NCBI GenBank assembly: GCA_036260255.1
Contig: DATAAF010000064.1
Coordinates: 1 to 38,528, forward strand
Source: DASZJY01 sp036260255
Lineage (GTDB): Bacteria > Actinomycetota > Acidimicrobiia > Acidimicrobiales > AC-14
DNA: 38,528 nucleotides
Direction: 5' to 3'
Positions within the stretch are counted from its first letter, which is position 1; every line of letters begins with the position of its first letter. This document shows positions 7,484 to 14,413 of this stretch, one piece after another. The notes below the pieces were generated by a model. It was not told the origin of the DNA, ran no database searches, and worked only from the letters and a program-made list of their open reading frames with translations. A program made the position numbers and the translations under genes.

Positions 7484-8821
7484 GTGAGCGACCCGGGGCG
7501 GTTCCCGTTCACCGTCGTCGACGACATCGTCCACCACCTCGACACGCCGCTCGAGCCGTGGAGCATCGAGGCCGAGGTGGCGGTGGAGGGGCGCCTCGAC
7601 GACGACCGGCTGCGTCAGGCGGTGGGGGAGGCGCTGTCGCGCCACCCCATGGCGCGAGCCCGGTGCATCCCGGCACGGGGCTCGGAGCGCACCTACACCT
7701 GGGAGATCACCGAGGCGCCCGACGTCGACCCCTTGGTGGTCGTCGACTGCGCCGACGACGCCGTGCTGGGCCGTGTCCGGGACCGCCTGCAGAGCCTCAG
7801 CGTGCCCCTCGCCGAGTCACCGCCGCTGCGAATGCGCCTCGCCCACCACCCCACCGGTGACCGCGTCATGCTCAACGCCAACCACGCCGCCTTCGACGGT
7901 TTCGGCTGCGTCCGCCTGCTCCAGTCGGTCGCCCGGGCGTACACCGGCGACGACGATCCCCAGCCCGACGTCGACCTGGCCGATGCCCGCGACGTCGAGC
8001 GCCACCTGTCGGCCGACGACCCCGAGGTCAAGCAGGCGCGGCTGAAGACATTGGCCGACAAGCTGCGTGACCTCGCCGACGCCCCCGCCCGGGTGGCGCC
8101 CGAGGGGGGCGAGGAGGAGGCGGGGTACCGCATCGTGCACCGCTCGGTGCCGCCCGAGGAGGCGCAGCGGCTGTCCGAGATCGACCACCCGGGGACGGTG
8201 AACGACGTGCTCATGGCCGGCCTCCACCTGGCCATCGCCGCCTGGAACGCCGAGCACGGGACGACGACCGGTCGCATCAGCGTGCTCATGCCGATGAACC
8301 TGCGGCCCAAGGAGTGGCAGGAGGAGGTCGTCACCAACTTCGTGCTGATGACCCGGGTCTCGACCATCCCGGCCGACCGCATCAGCCCGTCGACCACCCT
8401 GGCCGCCATCACCGCCCAGACCGAGCACGTGAAGCGATGGGGCACCGGGGCGTCGGCGATCGAGCTGCTCGGTCGGTCGGCGCGCCTGCCGCTGTGGATG
8501 AAGCAGTCGGTCTCCCCGTTGCTGCGGGTCACCGGGAACCGCCTAGTCGACACCGCCCTGCTCTCCAACCTGGGAAAGATCCCCAACCCGCCGGCGTTCG
8601 GCCCCGAGGCCGGGAAGACGACGGGCCTGTGGTTCTCGGCTCCGGCCCGGCTCCCGTGCGGGATCTCCATCGGCACCGCCTCGGTGGGCGGTGAGCTCGA
8701 CGTGTCCGTGCGGGTCCGCCGGCCACTCCTGGGCGACGACGCCTCCGAGCGGTTCACCGACACGTACATGGCCGAGCTGGCCCGGCTGGCGGGGCGCCCA
8801 GCCAGCGCGCTGGCCGGCTGA
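7484..8821 (+). CDS. HxxxD-type acyltransferase / condensation-domain-like protein
   Basis: 445 residues. NHAAFDGFG (His134 to Asp138) is the HxxxDG active-site motif shared by nonribosomal condensation domains, PapA acyltransferases and wax ester synthases. TVNDVLMAGLHLAIAAWN and RISVLMPMNLRP resemble the second-half motifs of this superfamily (a VNDVxL element and a PVNLR-like element). A thiol- or CoA-ester acyl transfer onto an alcohol or amine is likely. It stands alone without carrier protein or adenylation domains. The GTG start follows CAGGGAG; an earlier part of the frame overlaps the NuoF-like gene and is not used. The alpha/beta hydrolase 49 bases downstream is probably in the same transcript and may act on the same lipid (inference). 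Confidence 0.75.
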   Translation: MSDPGRFPFTVVDDIVHHLDTPLEPWSIEAEVAVEGRLDDDRLRQAVGEALSRHPMARARCIPARGSERTYTWEITEAPDVDPLVVVDCADDAVLGRVRDRLQSLSVPLAESPPLRMRLAHHPTGDRVMLNANHAAFDGFGCVRLLQSVARAYTGDDDPQPDVDLADARDVERHLSADDPEVKQARLKTLADKLRDLADAPARVAPEGGEEEAGYRIVHRSVPPEEAQRLSEIDHPGTVNDVLMAGLHLAIAAWNAEHGTTTGRISVLMPMNLRPKEWQEEVVTNFVLMTRVSTIPADRISPSTTLAAITAQTEHVKRWGTGASAIELLGRSARLPLWMKQSVSPLLRVTGNRLVDTALLSNLGKIPNPPAFGPEAGKTTGLWFSAPARLPCGISIGTASVGGELDVSVRVRRPLLGDDASERFTDTYMAELARLAGRPASALAG

Positions 8822-8870
8822 AGTGCGAGCCGCTTGCGTGCCAACCGGCGCAGCCGGGAAAGAAAGAGGC

Positions 8871-9887
8871 GTGAGCAGACTGGCATGGATCCCTGAGGCC
8901 GCCCATCAGGCCCGCAAGTTCCTCCGGCCGCTGCCAAACAGCGGCGCCCACGCACCGCTGCCCCCTCCGCTTCCGAACGGCCGGGTCGTCTACATCCCCG
9001 GGCGGGGCGAGACGTTCGTCCGAGAGGCGCCCGGGAGCGGCTCCGGCCCGACCGTCGTCCTGCTCCACGGCTGGACGCTGAGCGCCGACCTGAACTGGTT
9101 CTCGGGCGGGTACGAGGTGGCCAGCCGCCACGGGCCGATGGTGGCGCCCGACCTGCGGGGGCACGGGCGCGGCCTTCGGAGCGAGGAGCCGTTCACCCTG
9201 GAGGCGGCGGCCGAGGACGTGGCCGGGCTGCTCGTCGAACTCCAGGCGGGCCCCTCGGTGATCGTGGGCTACTCGATGGGGAGCTCGATCGCCCTACTGC
9301 TCGCCCACATGCACCCCGAGCTGGTGTCCGGGCTGGTCCTCGCATCCGTGGGCCTGCAGTGGCGCGCGTCGGTTCGTGAGCGCCTGCTGTGGTTCGGCAT
9401 GGCGGGTGTCGAGTACGTCCTCCGTTTCGGCGCCCCCCAGGGCATCACCGACCGCTACCTGCGCGAGGCGGTCCAGCAGTCGCCCGCCCTCGGGCCCTAC
9501 CGCAGCTGGCTCAAGGCGGAGGCCCGCCGGGGCGACGCCAGCGACATCGCCAACGCCGGTAAGGCCCTGGGCAACTTCGATGCCCGGGGCATCGTCAGGG
9601 GGATCTGTGTCCCTACGGCGGTCGTCGTCACCAACCGTGACCACCTGATCCGGGCGGACAAGCAGCGGACCTTGGCCGACGCCATCCCCGGGGCGGTGTG
9701 CGTGGAGGTGGACGGGGCCCACAACGCCTGGATGGTGAACCCGGTGGGGTGGTGCGACGCCCTCGACGAGGCGCTGAACCTGGTGACCGGCGCCCTCGAC
9801 GGGCAGCGCGTCTGGGGCCGCGAGCCGAGCCACGACGAGGCGGTGCCCCCGCCCCGAGGCGTCCCCGCCGCCGAACTGGTGTCCTGA
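8871..9887 (+). CDS. Alpha/beta hydrolase
   Basis: 338 residues. LLHGWTLSADLNWF is the oxyanion-hole HG segment, VIVGYSMGSSIALLLAH the nucleophile elbow (GYSMGS, Ser as nucleophile), and VEVDGAHNAWMVNP carries the catalytic His; an Asp in VVTNRDHLIRADKQ is the likely acid. About 40 N-terminal residues precede the core domain, with no signal peptide. The GTG at 8871 follows AAAGAGGC. Esterase, lipase or epoxide-hydrolase chemistry cannot be distinguished by eye. It follows the HxxxD acyltransferase-like gene in the same direction. Confidence 0.88.
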   Translation: MSRLAWIPEAAHQARKFLRPLPNSGAHAPLPPPLPNGRVVYIPGRGETFVREAPGSGSGPTVVLLHGWTLSADLNWFSGGYEVASRHGPMVAPDLRGHGRGLRSEEPFTLEAAAEDVAGLLVELQAGPSVIVGYSMGSSIALLLAHMHPELVSGLVLASVGLQWRASVRERLLWFGMAGVEYVLRFGAPQGITDRYLREAVQQSPALGPYRSWLKAEARRGDASDIANAGKALGNFDARGIVRGICVPTAVVVTNRDHLIRADKQRTLADAIPGAVCVEVDGAHNAWMVNPVGWCDALDEALNLVTGALDGQRVWGREPSHDEAVPPPRGVPAAELVS

Positions 9888-9922
9888 CGGCCCTCGACCG
9901 TCCGCACCGGGCGGCGGGCGCC

Positions 9923-10543
9923 TCAGGCGGACGTGTGAGCGTAGGAGAACCGTCCGCGCGAGGCGCTGCGGTCCTGCAGGTCCGTCTCGAGCGGCGCCCG
10001 GTTGACGCTGATCTGGAACCGGGCGGACTTCCCGACCTCCGTCGGCGTCCCCAGGACGCGGGCTAGGGCGCTGTCCGCCAGCGTCGTAATCCGCCCGAGC
10101 GCTCCGACCAGCGGGTACATCTCGACGCCGCCCATGTCGCCGCTCTGGCCCATCCGGACCGTCGTCGTCCTCCCGTCCTGCGAGTAGTGAAGGGCGGCGC
10201 GCTTGACGATCGGGTTCGGGCCGCTGAGCTCCTTGAGCTCTTCGAGCGGTCCGCCCAGTCGCCCCGAGAAGGCGTTCTCCAGAGCGCTCGCCTGCTCGTC
10301 GGAGGCGTCGTCGCCGATCAGGAGCACCACCTCTTGCCCGCCCGAGTGGCGATGTCCCTGGTGGTGGGAGACGGCGACGACGGTGAGGTTGGAGACGTCG
10401 ACACCGTCGATGACCCCCTTCTCGACGTGCCATGCGATGAGACCGGTGCAACCGTCCTCGTGAGGGTCCTCGTCGAACCAGCACGGACAGACCACGTAGC
10501 AGTCGCAGGCCTCGAGGAAGATCCCCTGCATCGTGTAAGGCAT
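9923..10543 (-). CDS. DUF1326 cysteine-rich protein, last gene of the tyrosinase-like operon
   Basis: 206 residues. The N-terminus LEACDCYVVCPCWFDED (Cys13, 15, 19, 21) with Cys32 is the conserved cysteine cluster of DUF1326; SHHQGHRHSGG adds four histidines. No function is established for the family; it is often found beside DUF2182 membrane proteins, which are called predicted metal-binding. Here a DUF2182 gene lies at the other end of the same locus. The ATG at 10543 follows GAGGGAG. It starts 22 bases after the stop of the ligand-less tyrosinase-like gene, so it is probably co-transcribed. A role in metal or thiol handling for the oxidase is plausible but inferred. Confidence 0.85.
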   Translation of the reverse strand: MPYTMQGIFLEACDCYVVCPCWFDEDPHEDGCTGLIAWHVEKGVIDGVDVSNLTVVAVSHHQGHRHSGGQEVVLLIGDDASDEQASALENAFSGRLGGPLEELKELSGPNPIVKRAALHYSQDGRTTTVRMGQSGDMGGVEMYPLVGALGRITTLADSALARVLGTPTEVGKSARFQISVNRAPLETDLQDRSASRGRFSYAHTSA

Positions 10544-10565
10544 CGCCGCTCCCTCGTGACCCGCG

Positions 10566-11549
10566 CTACGGCGCGACGTGGACGTGACCGCCGCCCCCAC
10601 CAGGGACGCCGCCACTGTGGCCATGTTCCCCGCCGCCGGGTACCTCCGACCCACTTAGGTCGATGTCGCCGACGTCGTGGAGTGAAGAGAGGCCGGTCCC
10701 CGCGATCGTCCTGGTCAACTCCTCCATGGTGATGAGGTCGGAGGCCGCCGCCTCGCGGGGTGCCGGCTGCGCTTCCGGCAGGATCCCCGCCCAGGTTCCG
10801 GTCCAGAAGTTGTCTCCGAAGACGCCGTTGGCGTACTTCCACTCTTCGAGGCGGTCGTCGACCCATCCGGCGAACCGCCAGTAGATCGGGTTGACCTGCA
10901 TCGAGTAGTAGTCGCTGAGGAAGTCGTAGCGCGGGTCGTCCCACTCCACGGCGATCGTCGCCGTCTCCGCCGGGCCGACGGTCGGCCGCATCGCCCCCGG
11001 GGCCTGCGCCCATCTCCGGCGGAACGGGTTCACGAGGTAGTAGTCGACGAGCGCTCCGAGCCGGCCGAGGCTGATGGCTCGCAGGAACGTCGGGTCGCTG
11101 AACGTCCTCTCCCACGTCCGGAAGTGCTTCTCGAACACGACGTCGGTCTTGATCCGAGCGACGTAGCGGTTGACGATCGCCGGCGACCCGGGGTCGAACC
11201 AGGGTGGAGGTACCGGGAAATCGGGGTCGCCGGGACCGGGCAGGTGAACCCATCCCTCGACCTGGGGGTAGTCCGGGTCTCCCACCTGGGTGAGGATGCG
11301 GTTGACGCGGCGAATGAGCTGACGGTTCGTGAAGAAGAAGTCCTCGCCCGAGTTGTTGTCGAGGATGGGCCGTTCGTTCTCGTCGGTTGCCGGACGCGGC
11401 GGCTCCCAGCCCAGCTCCCTGATCTTCTCCTGGACGTCGCGCGGATACTGGTTCCAGTACCTCCGGATCTCCCGCCAGAGCAGGTTGTGCATCCGGTAGT
11501 CGCGGCGCGCCATCTCGGCGACGACCTCTTGGGGGAGAGGTGCGTTCAC
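10566..11549 (-). CDS. Tyrosinase-like protein lacking the copper ligands, with His/Gly-rich tail
   Basis: 327 residues, clearly a paralogue of the protein at 13481-14413: both share APLP at the N-terminus, YPRDVQ, LGWxPPRP, GEDF, EWDDPRYDFL, NGVFGxxFWxGTW and a NP-[IV]-[FY]-W-x3-GW-[IV]-DDR-x-E-[ED]-W block. Positions that are His in the other copy are changed: Asn75 replaces His in the HR motif, VNPFR replaces HNMMH, and FAGW replaces LHGW. A canonical type-3 copper site therefore cannot form, and it may be a pseudoenzyme partner or scaffold. The last 25 residues are Gly-rich with HGH and HVH, a possible metal-binding tail. The GTG start overlaps the upstream stop (GTGA). Confidence 0.72.
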   Translation of the reverse strand: MNAPLPQEVVAEMARRDYRMHNLLWREIRRYWNQYPRDVQEKIRELGWEPPRPATDENERPILDNNSGEDFFFTNRQLIRRVNRILTQVGDPDYPQVEGWVHLPGPGDPDFPVPPPWFDPGSPAIVNRYVARIKTDVVFEKHFRTWERTFSDPTFLRAISLGRLGALVDYYLVNPFRRRWAQAPGAMRPTVGPAETATIAVEWDDPRYDFLSDYYSMQVNPIYWRFAGWVDDRLEEWKYANGVFGDNFWTGTWAGILPEAQPAPREAAASDLITMEELTRTIAGTGLSSLHDVGDIDLSGSEVPGGGEHGHSGGVPGGGGGHVHVAP

Positions 11550-12046
11550 CCGGCCTCGTCGTCCCGCCTGAGGGCGATGAAGCTGCCGACGACCCCGGCC
11601 TTGGCCCGGCCTCCGTCGTGGGCGACGGTGCGGACGGTGGTCCCCACGATGGCGGGACGTTGGTTCTCGCCGTTCGACCACATGGGCACGAAGAAGCCGA
11701 GGTAGTCGTAGACCTGCCCCTTGGAGTCCTTGGTGTCACCGACACCCTGGAAGCGGATGGAGGCGGGGAACGAGTTGAGGTCGGCGGTGCCGCGAAGCCG
11801 GAACTGGTAGGTGTCGCCGAAGGAAAGCCGGCCCTCGAAGTGGCCGTGATCCAACTCGTCGATCGTGAGCTCACCCCGTCCGAACTCGAGGTCGTTGAAG
11901 TCCTTCTCGATGTCCGGGTTGTTCCGGAAGCTGCGATAGGTCCACGTTCCCAATGCGGGGTTCGGCGGGGGACAGGGCGGCATCCACGGATGGCCCAGGT
12001 CGGGCACGGGCATTGACATGGGCGGACGCCACGGCGACGGGCTCAT
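11546..12046 (-). CDS. 166-residue protein of unknown family in the tyrosinase-like operon
   Basis: I do not recognise this family. The first 32 residues are rich in Pro, Trp and Met (SPSPWRPPMSMPVPDLGHPW). The rest alternates polar and hydrophobic residues in short stretches (LGTWTYRSF, RGELTIDELDHGHFEGRLSF, YQFRLRGTA, SIRFQGVGDT, YDYLGFFVPMW, AIVGTTVRTV, AGVVGSFIALR), which looks like a small antiparallel beta-barrel. No signal peptide or cysteine cluster. ATG at 12046 follows GGAGG with 7-base spacing and overlaps the protease stop (ATGA); its own stop overlaps the next start (GTGA). Such tight coupling on both sides implies a stoichiometric role with the protease and the ligand-less tyrosinase-like protein. 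Confidence 0.8.
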   Translation of the reverse strand: MSPSPWRPPMSMPVPDLGHPWMPPCPPPNPALGTWTYRSFRNNPDIEKDFNDLEFGRGELTIDELDHGHFEGRLSFGDTYQFRLRGTADLNSFPASIRFQGVGDTKDSKGQVYDYLGFFVPMWSNGENQRPAIVGTTVRTVAHDGGRAKAGVVGSFIALRRDDEAG

Positions 12047-13194
12047 GATGATCCTCCGTTGGGACGCCCGTAGGGCATGTACGGCGGCGCCGGGGGGTAC
12101 CGGCGCAGGACCGGCGGTTGCTCGGGTGGCTGCCACACTGGTGGCCAGCGCGGGGGGTAGGGGTTCAACACGGGTGGTCTCACTTTCCTGCGTGGCGGCG
12201 GCGGAGGTTCCGGCGGCGGCTCCGGTTGGGGCCCGGGAGCGGACTGCGTCGGGATCGAGACATTCAGCGCGGAGAGGACGTTGGCGATCGGGTTGGCGGC
12301 CCCGTGGCCGTCCGCCGCGTTACCGGCGAAGTGCAGCCCGACCGCCTGGCCGGCGTCGTTCACCAGCACCGAACCGGAGTCTCCGGTGCCCGAGAACTTG
12401 GCGTTCTTGGTGGTGTCGGGCCGGACGCCGATCTGGTTCGTCAGGGTGACCTCACCGAGCCCGGGATAGGGCACGATGACCGTCAGGTCGACGCCGTCGA
12501 CGAAGCCGTACGTGAGCCCGGTGGAGCGACCGCGCTTGCGCACGGGGTCGTCGATCCTCACGACACTCGTTCCGGTCACGACGCCGATGTCCACGATCTC
12601 CGACGTCGCCGTGCGGGCGGTCATCTCGGCCACCGCGCAGTCCGCGTTCTGGTCGATGACCGCTCGTTGCAACGAGCCCACCACGGACGCCGGGCAGGTT
12701 CCCTGATCGATGCGCGCGGGCTGGGAGATGGCGTCTCCGACCGCCCACGTCTGGTCGCCGCACAGCACGTGGAAGTTGCTGAGCAGCATGGGTTTGCCGG
12801 TGGCGTTGTCCTTGACGACCAGACCGAGCGTGCCACCGAGGACCGTGCCGCCGACGAGGCGGCACGGCCCCACGCTGATCCCGCCCCTCAGGGACTCGTA
12901 GTGCTGGGTGTCGGCCTGCAGCGTGAGCAGCTCGGCGTCCAGCGCCAGCACCTGTAGCTCGTACCTGCGCTCGATGACGTCGGTGGGGAACCCGGCCACG
13001 GTCTCGGGGACCCGCTCCTCGGGCCTCACGTCGGGCCGCTTCTTCTTGACGAGGACACGGATGGCGAGCTGGTCGGTCCGCCGGCCGCCCACCTCCTTGT
13101 AACCGATGTCGACGCCCGTGACCCCCGGGTAGTTGAGGAGCTCCTTCTCGATCGCCTCCTTCGCCTGCCTGAGCGCGGGATCAACTTCGGCCAT
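12043..13194 (-). CDS. Trypsin-fold serine protease with N-terminal prodomain-like region and Pro/Tyr/Trp-rich tail
   Basis: 383 residues. The catalytic triad is visible: SNFHVL (His142), NADCAVAE (Asp185) and SGTGDSGS (Ser273). The first 80 residues, with NYPGVTGVDIGYKEVGG and LAIRVLVKKK, form a small alpha/beta region seen in bacterial relatives of this protease type. No signal peptide is evident, so it is probably cytoplasmic. Residues 318-383 are almost wholly Pro, Tyr, Trp and Arg (PYPPRWPPVWQPP, RYPPAPPYMPYGRP), a composition echoed in the adjacent peptide. It starts 50 bases after the peptide stop. Likely roles are leader removal or cutting between peptide repeats, or turnover of the oxidase; these are inferences from context. 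Start ATG with GAGG just upstream. Confidence 0.85.
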   Translation of the reverse strand: MAEVDPALRQAKEAIEKELLNYPGVTGVDIGYKEVGGRRTDQLAIRVLVKKKRPDVRPEERVPETVAGFPTDVIERRYELQVLALDAELLTLQADTQHYESLRGGISVGPCRLVGGTVLGGTLGLVVKDNATGKPMLLSNFHVLCGDQTWAVGDAISQPARIDQGTCPASVVGSLQRAVIDQNADCAVAEMTARTATSEIVDIGVVTGTSVVRIDDPVRKRGRSTGLTYGFVDGVDLTVIVPYPGLGEVTLTNQIGVRPDTTKNAKFSGTGDSGSVLVNDAGQAVGLHFAGNAADGHGAANPIANVLSALNVSIPTQSAPGPQPEPPPEPPPPPRRKVRPPVLNPYPPRWPPVWQPPEQPPVLRRYPPAPPYMPYGRPNGGSS

Positions 13195-13215
13195 TCCTCA
13201 ATCTCCCGTCGTCTG

Positions 13216-13243
13216 CCGAGGGCGGTGTCGACTAGGCCCTCGG
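13216..13243 (-). terminator. Intercistronic hairpin directly after the tyrosine-repeat peptide
   Basis: CCGAGGGC (13216-13223) pairs perfectly with GCCCTCGG (13236-13243): an 8-bp GC-rich stem with a 12-base loop, ending one base from the peptide stop codon. No T-run follows on the minus strand, so it is probably a leaky attenuator or an RNA-stabilising stem rather than a full terminator. Either would make more peptide than downstream enzymes. Confidence 0.55.
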
Positions 13244-13244
13244 G

Positions 13245-13367
13245 TCAGCACCACGGCGGACGGCCGGGGCGCGCCCCTTCGGCGGCGTAGTAGTAGGGAC
13301 GCATCGCCTCGGCCGCGTAGTAGTACGGCATCGCCGCCTCGGCCCCGTAATAGTAGGGAACCGCCAT
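13245..13367 (-). CDS. 40-residue tyrosine-repeat peptide, candidate RiPP precursor or metal-binding peptide
   Basis: Short gene read codon by codon: ATG at 13367, TGA at 13247-13245. The product has three units of exactly ten residues, PYYYGAEAAM, PYYYAAEAMR and PYYYAAEGAR, preceded by MAV and followed by PGRPPWC. Nine of 40 residues are Tyr, always as YYY after Pro, and each unit has one Glu five residues after the first Tyr. The only Trp and Cys are the last two residues. The start has GGGGGGAG seven bases upstream. It lies 113 bases after the ligand-bearing tyrosinase-like gene and 50 before the protease gene. There is no leader separate from the repeats, so if it is a modified peptide, recognition must involve the repeats or the C-terminal end. 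A structural or copper-loading role is the alternative. Confidence 0.7.
   Translation of the reverse strand: MAVPYYYGAEAAMPYYYAAEAMRPYYYAAEGARPGRPPWC
13269..13358 (-). repeat. Three 30-bp in-frame repeats encoding PYYYxAE units
   Basis: Units at 13329-13358, 13299-13328 and 13269-13298. Each codes Pro-Tyr-Tyr-Tyr-(Gly/Ala)-Ala-Glu plus three variable residues. Synonymous differences exist (TAT for TAC, GAA for GAG), so the protein repeat is better kept than the DNA, which argues for selection on the peptide. Confidence 0.88.
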
Positions 13368-13400
13368 CGGTCAACTCCCCCCTGTCTCTTCGAGATCAAT

Positions 13401-13460
13401 TCATTCTTTAGGTAGTGGTGTCAGGTCGGCACGGATTGCCAGTCTTTGACCCGAAAGCAT
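13401..13460 (-). CDS. Possible 19-residue small ORF behind a perfect Shine-Dalgarno (low confidence)
   Basis: In the gap between the tyrosinase-like gene (stop 13481) and the peptide gene (start 13367), GAGGAGGTGA is followed at once by ATG, giving MLSGQRLAIRADLTPLPKE. An overlapping alternative from the GTG at 13464 gives VNAFGSKTGNPCRPDTTT. Eight bases match the 16S rRNA tail perfectly, but the spacing is short. The gap is also markedly more AT-rich than its surroundings. It may be a leader ORF, a ribosome standby site or chance. Confidence 0.2.
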   Translation of the reverse strand: MLSGQRLAIRADLTPLPKE

Positions 13461-13480
13461 TCACCTCCTCGATGTCGCCA

Positions 13481-14413
13481 TCAGTCCGGGACGAACTGAG
13501 CAAAGGGAACCAGGAGCACACCGCTTCTTCGTACGACCGTGACCGCCTGTTCGACTTCGGGCAGGTGCTGTATCGCGGTCTGCGGTTGCTCGAGCGCCAG
13601 GTGTACGCCCATGGGTTGTGCTTCTTCGTGACCCGGCATCTTTCCGACCCACGTGCCCTTCCAGAAGTCGTTGCCGAACACGCCGTTGGCGAGCTTCCAG
13701 TCCTCTACCCGGTCGTCGATCCAACCGTGCAGCTTCCAGAAGACCGGATTGACGTGGCTGGAATAGGTCTCGACGAGGAAGTCGTAGCGCGGATCGTCCC
13801 ATTCAGGCGGGATCATCTCCTCCTGGGTCGGGAATTCAGGACTCGGGAAGCTCGATCCGGGTGGCGCTCCCCATCGAAGGTGCATCATGTTGTGAATCGT
13901 GAGCTCGATAAGGACGCCGAGCTCACCCAGGGTCACCCGCCGGAGGAAGCTCGGGTCGGTGAAGAGCCTCTGCCAGTAGACGAACCGCTTGTAGTAGTAC
14001 ACGTCGGACTTGATGCGGCGTAGCGTTCGGAGAGGGAGGAACGGCTGGATCACGGGGTTGAACCACGCCGGCGGCACGGGATAGTCGGGATCGCCCGGTG
14101 GCGGCACCACCGCCCATCCCTCGATCCGCCTGTAGTTCGGGTCGCCGACCGTGGCCAGAACGGCGTTGACGTCAGCGATCATCTGGCGATGCATGTAGAG
14201 GAAGTCCTCGCCGGCGGCGCTGCGAAGGTTCGGCCGCCCCTCTTCGTCCATGAGCGGTCGGGGGGGCCGCCAACCGAGGTCGTCAAGCTGTGTCTGGACG
14301 TCTCGGGGATAGCTGTGCCAGTTGTTGCGGACCTCGTGCCAGAGCCAATGGTGCATCCGATGCTCGCGCCTGGCCATCATGTCGACGACGGCCTTGGGCA
14401 GCGGAGCTACCAA
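13481..14413 (-). CDS. Tyrosinase-like (type-3 copper-like) protein, ligand-bearing copy
   Basis: 310 residues. IHNMMHLRWG (His174, His178) matches the tyrosinase CuB HNxxH motif, and NPVFWKLHGWIDDRVEDW aligns with the DP[IV]FWLHHxx[IV]DRLW block, placing His229 as third CuB ligand. FLYMHRQMI (His75) matches the CuA WHR segment. The middle CuA His of usual tyrosinases is not where expected; EHRMHHWLWHEV (His18, 21, 22, 26) in the first helix may supply the others. Expected reaction, if active: oxygen-dependent oxidation of a phenol, perhaps tyrosine in the adjacent peptide (inference). The TTG start is supported by alignment with the paralogue's start and by GGGAGGGA upstream. First gene of the operon. 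Distant family members with unknown substrate cannot be excluded. Confidence 0.68.
   Translation of the reverse strand: MVAPLPKAVVDMMARREHRMHHWLWHEVRNNWHSYPRDVQTQLDDLGWRPPRPLMDEEGRPNLRSAAGEDFLYMHRQMIADVNAVLATVGDPNYRRIEGWAVVPPPGDPDYPVPPAWFNPVIQPFLPLRTLRRIKSDVYYYKRFVYWQRLFTDPSFLRRVTLGELGVLIELTIHNMMHLRWGAPPGSSFPSPEFPTQEEMIPPEWDDPRYDFLVETYSSHVNPVFWKLHGWIDDRVEDWKLANGVFGNDFWKGTWVGKMPGHEEAQPMGVHLALEQPQTAIQHLPEVEQAVTVVRRSGVLLVPFAQFVPD

Noticed and set aside
7371..7487. 38-codon ORF overlapping the NuoF-like stop (ATGA) and the next start (GTGA)
   Set aside because: The overlaps look like coupling, but the product (MSEHGERGRRDLPRACGRRS and on) is Arg-rich filler and the region contains GCGAGC/GCTCGC repeats. 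Probably chance in high-GC DNA.
12047..12136. N-terminal extension of the 166-residue protein to a 196-codon frame
   Set aside because: It would run inside the protease gene; the ATG at 12046 has GGAGG at good spacing and the expected ATGA overlap.
13269..13358. 30-bp repeats as a CRISPR array
   Set aside because: The units are directly adjacent without spacers and encode an in-frame protein repeat; no cas genes are present.
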